From contig CP025323.1 in assembly GCA_004014935.1 (NCBI GenBank), positions 2,805,001-2,869,000 of the forward strand: a stretch of 64,000 bases of DNA, written 5' to 3'. Positions 62,576 to 64,000 of the stretch are shown here, piece after piece. Below the pieces are notes generated by a model, which was not told where the DNA came from, searched no databases, and saw nothing but the letters and a program-made list of their open reading frames with translations. Source of the stretch: Saccharomycopsis malanga. Lineage: Eukaryota; Ascomycota; Saccharomycetes; Ascoideales; Saccharomycopsidaceae. Numbering within the stretch: the first letter of the stretch is position 1; every line of letters starts with the position of its first letter. Both the position numbers and the translations under genes were made by a program.

Positions 62576-63754
62576 ATGAATGGGGAAATAGATTATGATT
62601 CTGAAAAAAGGCCAGCCACACCAAAACACCCACAACCGGACGAGGAATTTAAAGCTGTCCCTTCGGTATCCAAATTGCAAGATTTGCAATTAGATTTAAA
62701 CCCAGATCTTTCGGATGATGATGAAAGTGTTCAGACAACAAAAGACAAAAGCAGCAAAACCAACACAAATGAAAGATTAATTTATCAAGATCTTGTAGAT
62801 ACCGATGTTATAACAAGTGAAGAACTTCTCCCTGCAAATGTCGCAGAATCAAGTAGAAATAATAAACCAATTCATGCCAATATAGGAAAAGACAATGAAG
62901 AAGAAGACATTGAAATTGATGAAGAAATGTTTGAAAGTGATGGAGATTTAGATGGTATTGAAAATGATGATGATGATGAGGATGAATTTGAAACTGTGGC
63001 CACTGCGAAAAATGTACTGGGATGTCTTGCAGTTACCGAAATACCGGAATCACAACATAAACGAACATTAGAAGAGATATACGAGTATGAAAAATTTGAA
63101 TCAGAAACAGAGCAGCATCCTTTTTCTGATTTTGAAGCTCAATCGCCGTTAATTATGTCAGATACTGGAATAACCGATAAGGATGTATTTAAAACAAGTC
63201 AAAAGAAAAGGTTGAGCTCTTCTCAAAATTCTAGATTGATTGCTTATATTGATAACGAATTACTTTCCATACAAAGGAAGTTTGTACAATCATTCAATGT
63301 TCCTCAGGATAGCAGTGACCAGAACCAAAAGCATTTACAAAAACTTGGGTATAGGACACTACCTGAGTTATTGGCAGATTTGAATAGAATTACCGATTTT
63401 ATCTGGTACACCGTAAAGATTACCCAAAGAGCAAACTCCCAAGCATCGAGATCTTTTTTTCAAGGACAATATTTTATAAGAATCGCGGGCGATTTAGTGG
63501 ATTATTTACAAAAGTTCTCTATCGATAAGGACTCGTTAAGAGAACTCATTCTATTCATTCAAAAGCTAGATAGTATTTTCATAAATATTATTGATAATTT
63601 GAACGGCTTTGACTCTACTGAGAAAGTGCGACTTGCATCAATTACTGAAAGAACAAGAATCGCTGTAATCAATGCTACAATTTCATTTAAAATCAATCAA
63701 TATAAATACGACATTGGAAAACTATACGAGGAACTGATCGATAGAATATCGTGA
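62576..63754 (+). CDS. TFB6: TFIIH subunit Tfb6-like protein
   Basis: The 392-aa product has an acidic, Ser/Asp/Glu-rich first half (DIEIDEEMFESDGDLDG, ENDDDDEDEFE) and a helical second half. The block from about 258, YRTLPELLADLNRITDFIWY then TVKITQRANSQASRSFFQGQ, YFIRIAGDLVDYLQKF, LILFIQKLDSIFINIIDNLN and RLASITERTRIAVINATI, resembles the fungal Tfb6 family. In S. cerevisiae Tfb6 helps release the Ssl2 helicase from TFIIH after initiation. The call rests on remembered pattern and could be wrong; the gene itself is secure. A partial SINE-like copy begins about 60 bp after its stop. Confidence 0.55.
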   Translation: MNGEIDYDSEKRPATPKHPQPDEEFKAVPSVSKLQDLQLDLNPDLSDDDESVQTTKDKSSKTNTNERLIYQDLVDTDVITSEELLPANVAESSRNNKPIHANIGKDNEEEDIEIDEEMFESDGDLDGIENDDDDEDEFETVATAKNVLGCLAVTEIPESQHKRTLEEIYEYEKFESETEQHPFSDFEAQSPLIMSDTGITDKDVFKTSQKKRLSSSQNSRLIAYIDNELLSIQRKFVQSFNVPQDSSDQNQKHLQKLGYRTLPELLADLNRITDFIWYTVKITQRANSQASRSFFQGQYFIRIAGDLVDYLQKFSIDKDSLRELILFIQKLDSIFINIIDNLNGFDSTEKVRLASITERTRIAVINATISFKINQYKYDIGKLYEELIDRIS

Positions 63755-63810
63755 GTGCTACTATATAGCTACATAGTTACGAAGTGGATCAATTGATACT
63801 GTTGATTGTT

Positions 63811-64000
63811 GTCACAAGCCACTGGGAAGGATAGTTCTCTATCTAATACTCTCGGAAAAGTGAATGAAAAACAGATGGGTTCGAACTCGCTGCTTTTACA
63901 AAGATGAAAATTTAATGCTTACTATTCAATCCGCTGGGTGAGCAGATTATAATGACCGGACATTATTTGGGTTTTCCGCAATGAGTTTTTACCAAGTGAC
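63811..64000 (+). mobile_element. SINE-like element copy E, cut by the window end
   Basis: It starts GCCACTGGGAAGGATAGTTC, sharing AGGATAGTTC with copy D rather than the TGGCTCAGTGG of copies A, C and F. Box B is GGTTCGAACTC. CTCGCTGCTTTTAC, TAATGCTTACT, CCGCTGGGTGAGCAG and TTTTACCAAGTGAC follow in family order, with part of the body missing. The 3' end and tail lie beyond the window. Confidence 0.7.

Overview
This is budding-yeast nuclear DNA, most likely from the CTG-Ser clade (Candida/Debaryomyces relatives). The genes are compact and AT-rich. Four of them have short introns with GTATGT-type donors and a (T/C)ACTAAC branch site almost touching the acceptor. A complex I accessory subunit, a RAC1 GTPase and a Tbf1/Cbf1-type ribosomal-protein promoter are present; the first two are absent from Saccharomyces cerevisiae. 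CTG codons are rare, and in two conserved proteins they fall where a polar residue is expected.

Layout. 1-643 is the 5' part of an alcohol-acetyltransferase-like gene (-). 3107-7027 is the DRS2 flippase (-), 8331-9479 an Ebp1/PA2G4-type protein (-), and 10053-14156 the cohesin regulator PDS5 (+). 14760-16179 is a very long Yippee-family protein with one intron (-). 17546-18541 is mitochondrial ribosomal uL22m (-). A 2.3-kb gene-free stretch follows, then a complex I NDUFA3-like subunit (-, intron), the permease chaperone SHR3 (-, intron), RPS3 (-) and a peroxisomal FAA2-like acyl-CoA synthetase (+). 29-35 kb holds a small GPI-type wall protein, RAC1, MAS2 (-) and JAC1. 36-42 kb holds CKB1 (-), GET1 and a secreted barwin-like protein. 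43-54 kb holds a haspin-like protein with only the kinase N-lobe, an unrecognised coiled-coil protein, proteasome SCL1 (-, intron) and a large AT-hook protein. 54-64 kb holds myosin II MYO1, a PMP3/SNA-type membrane protein (-), SDS22 and a TFB6-like TFIIH subunit.

The most unusual content is a family of about 0.35-kb interspersed repeats seen at least nine times on both strands, at about 2.3, 2.7, 7.3, 7.5, 8.05, 35.7, 37.8, 39.8 and 63.8 kb. The best copies have a tRNA-like head with intact Pol III box A and box B, a conserved body, a conserved 3' end and an (ATT)n tail. The most complete copy (37756-38106) is flanked by a 12-bp direct repeat with one mismatch. This is the structure of a tRNA-derived SINE, an element type I do not know to be established in budding yeasts. 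Copies range from nearly intact to strongly decayed, and at least two head types are visible, so the family seems to have been active over a long time.

Operons are not expected and none are seen. Several gene pairs are divergent and share promoters (PA2G4/PDS5, MAS2/JAC1, SCL1/AT-hook gene, RPS3/FAA2, SNA-like/SDS22). The genes are mostly housekeeping: membrane traffic, cohesion and cytokinesis, mitochondrial import and Fe-S assembly, proteasome and translation. No tRNA or rRNA gene was found, and no virus-like element was recognised.
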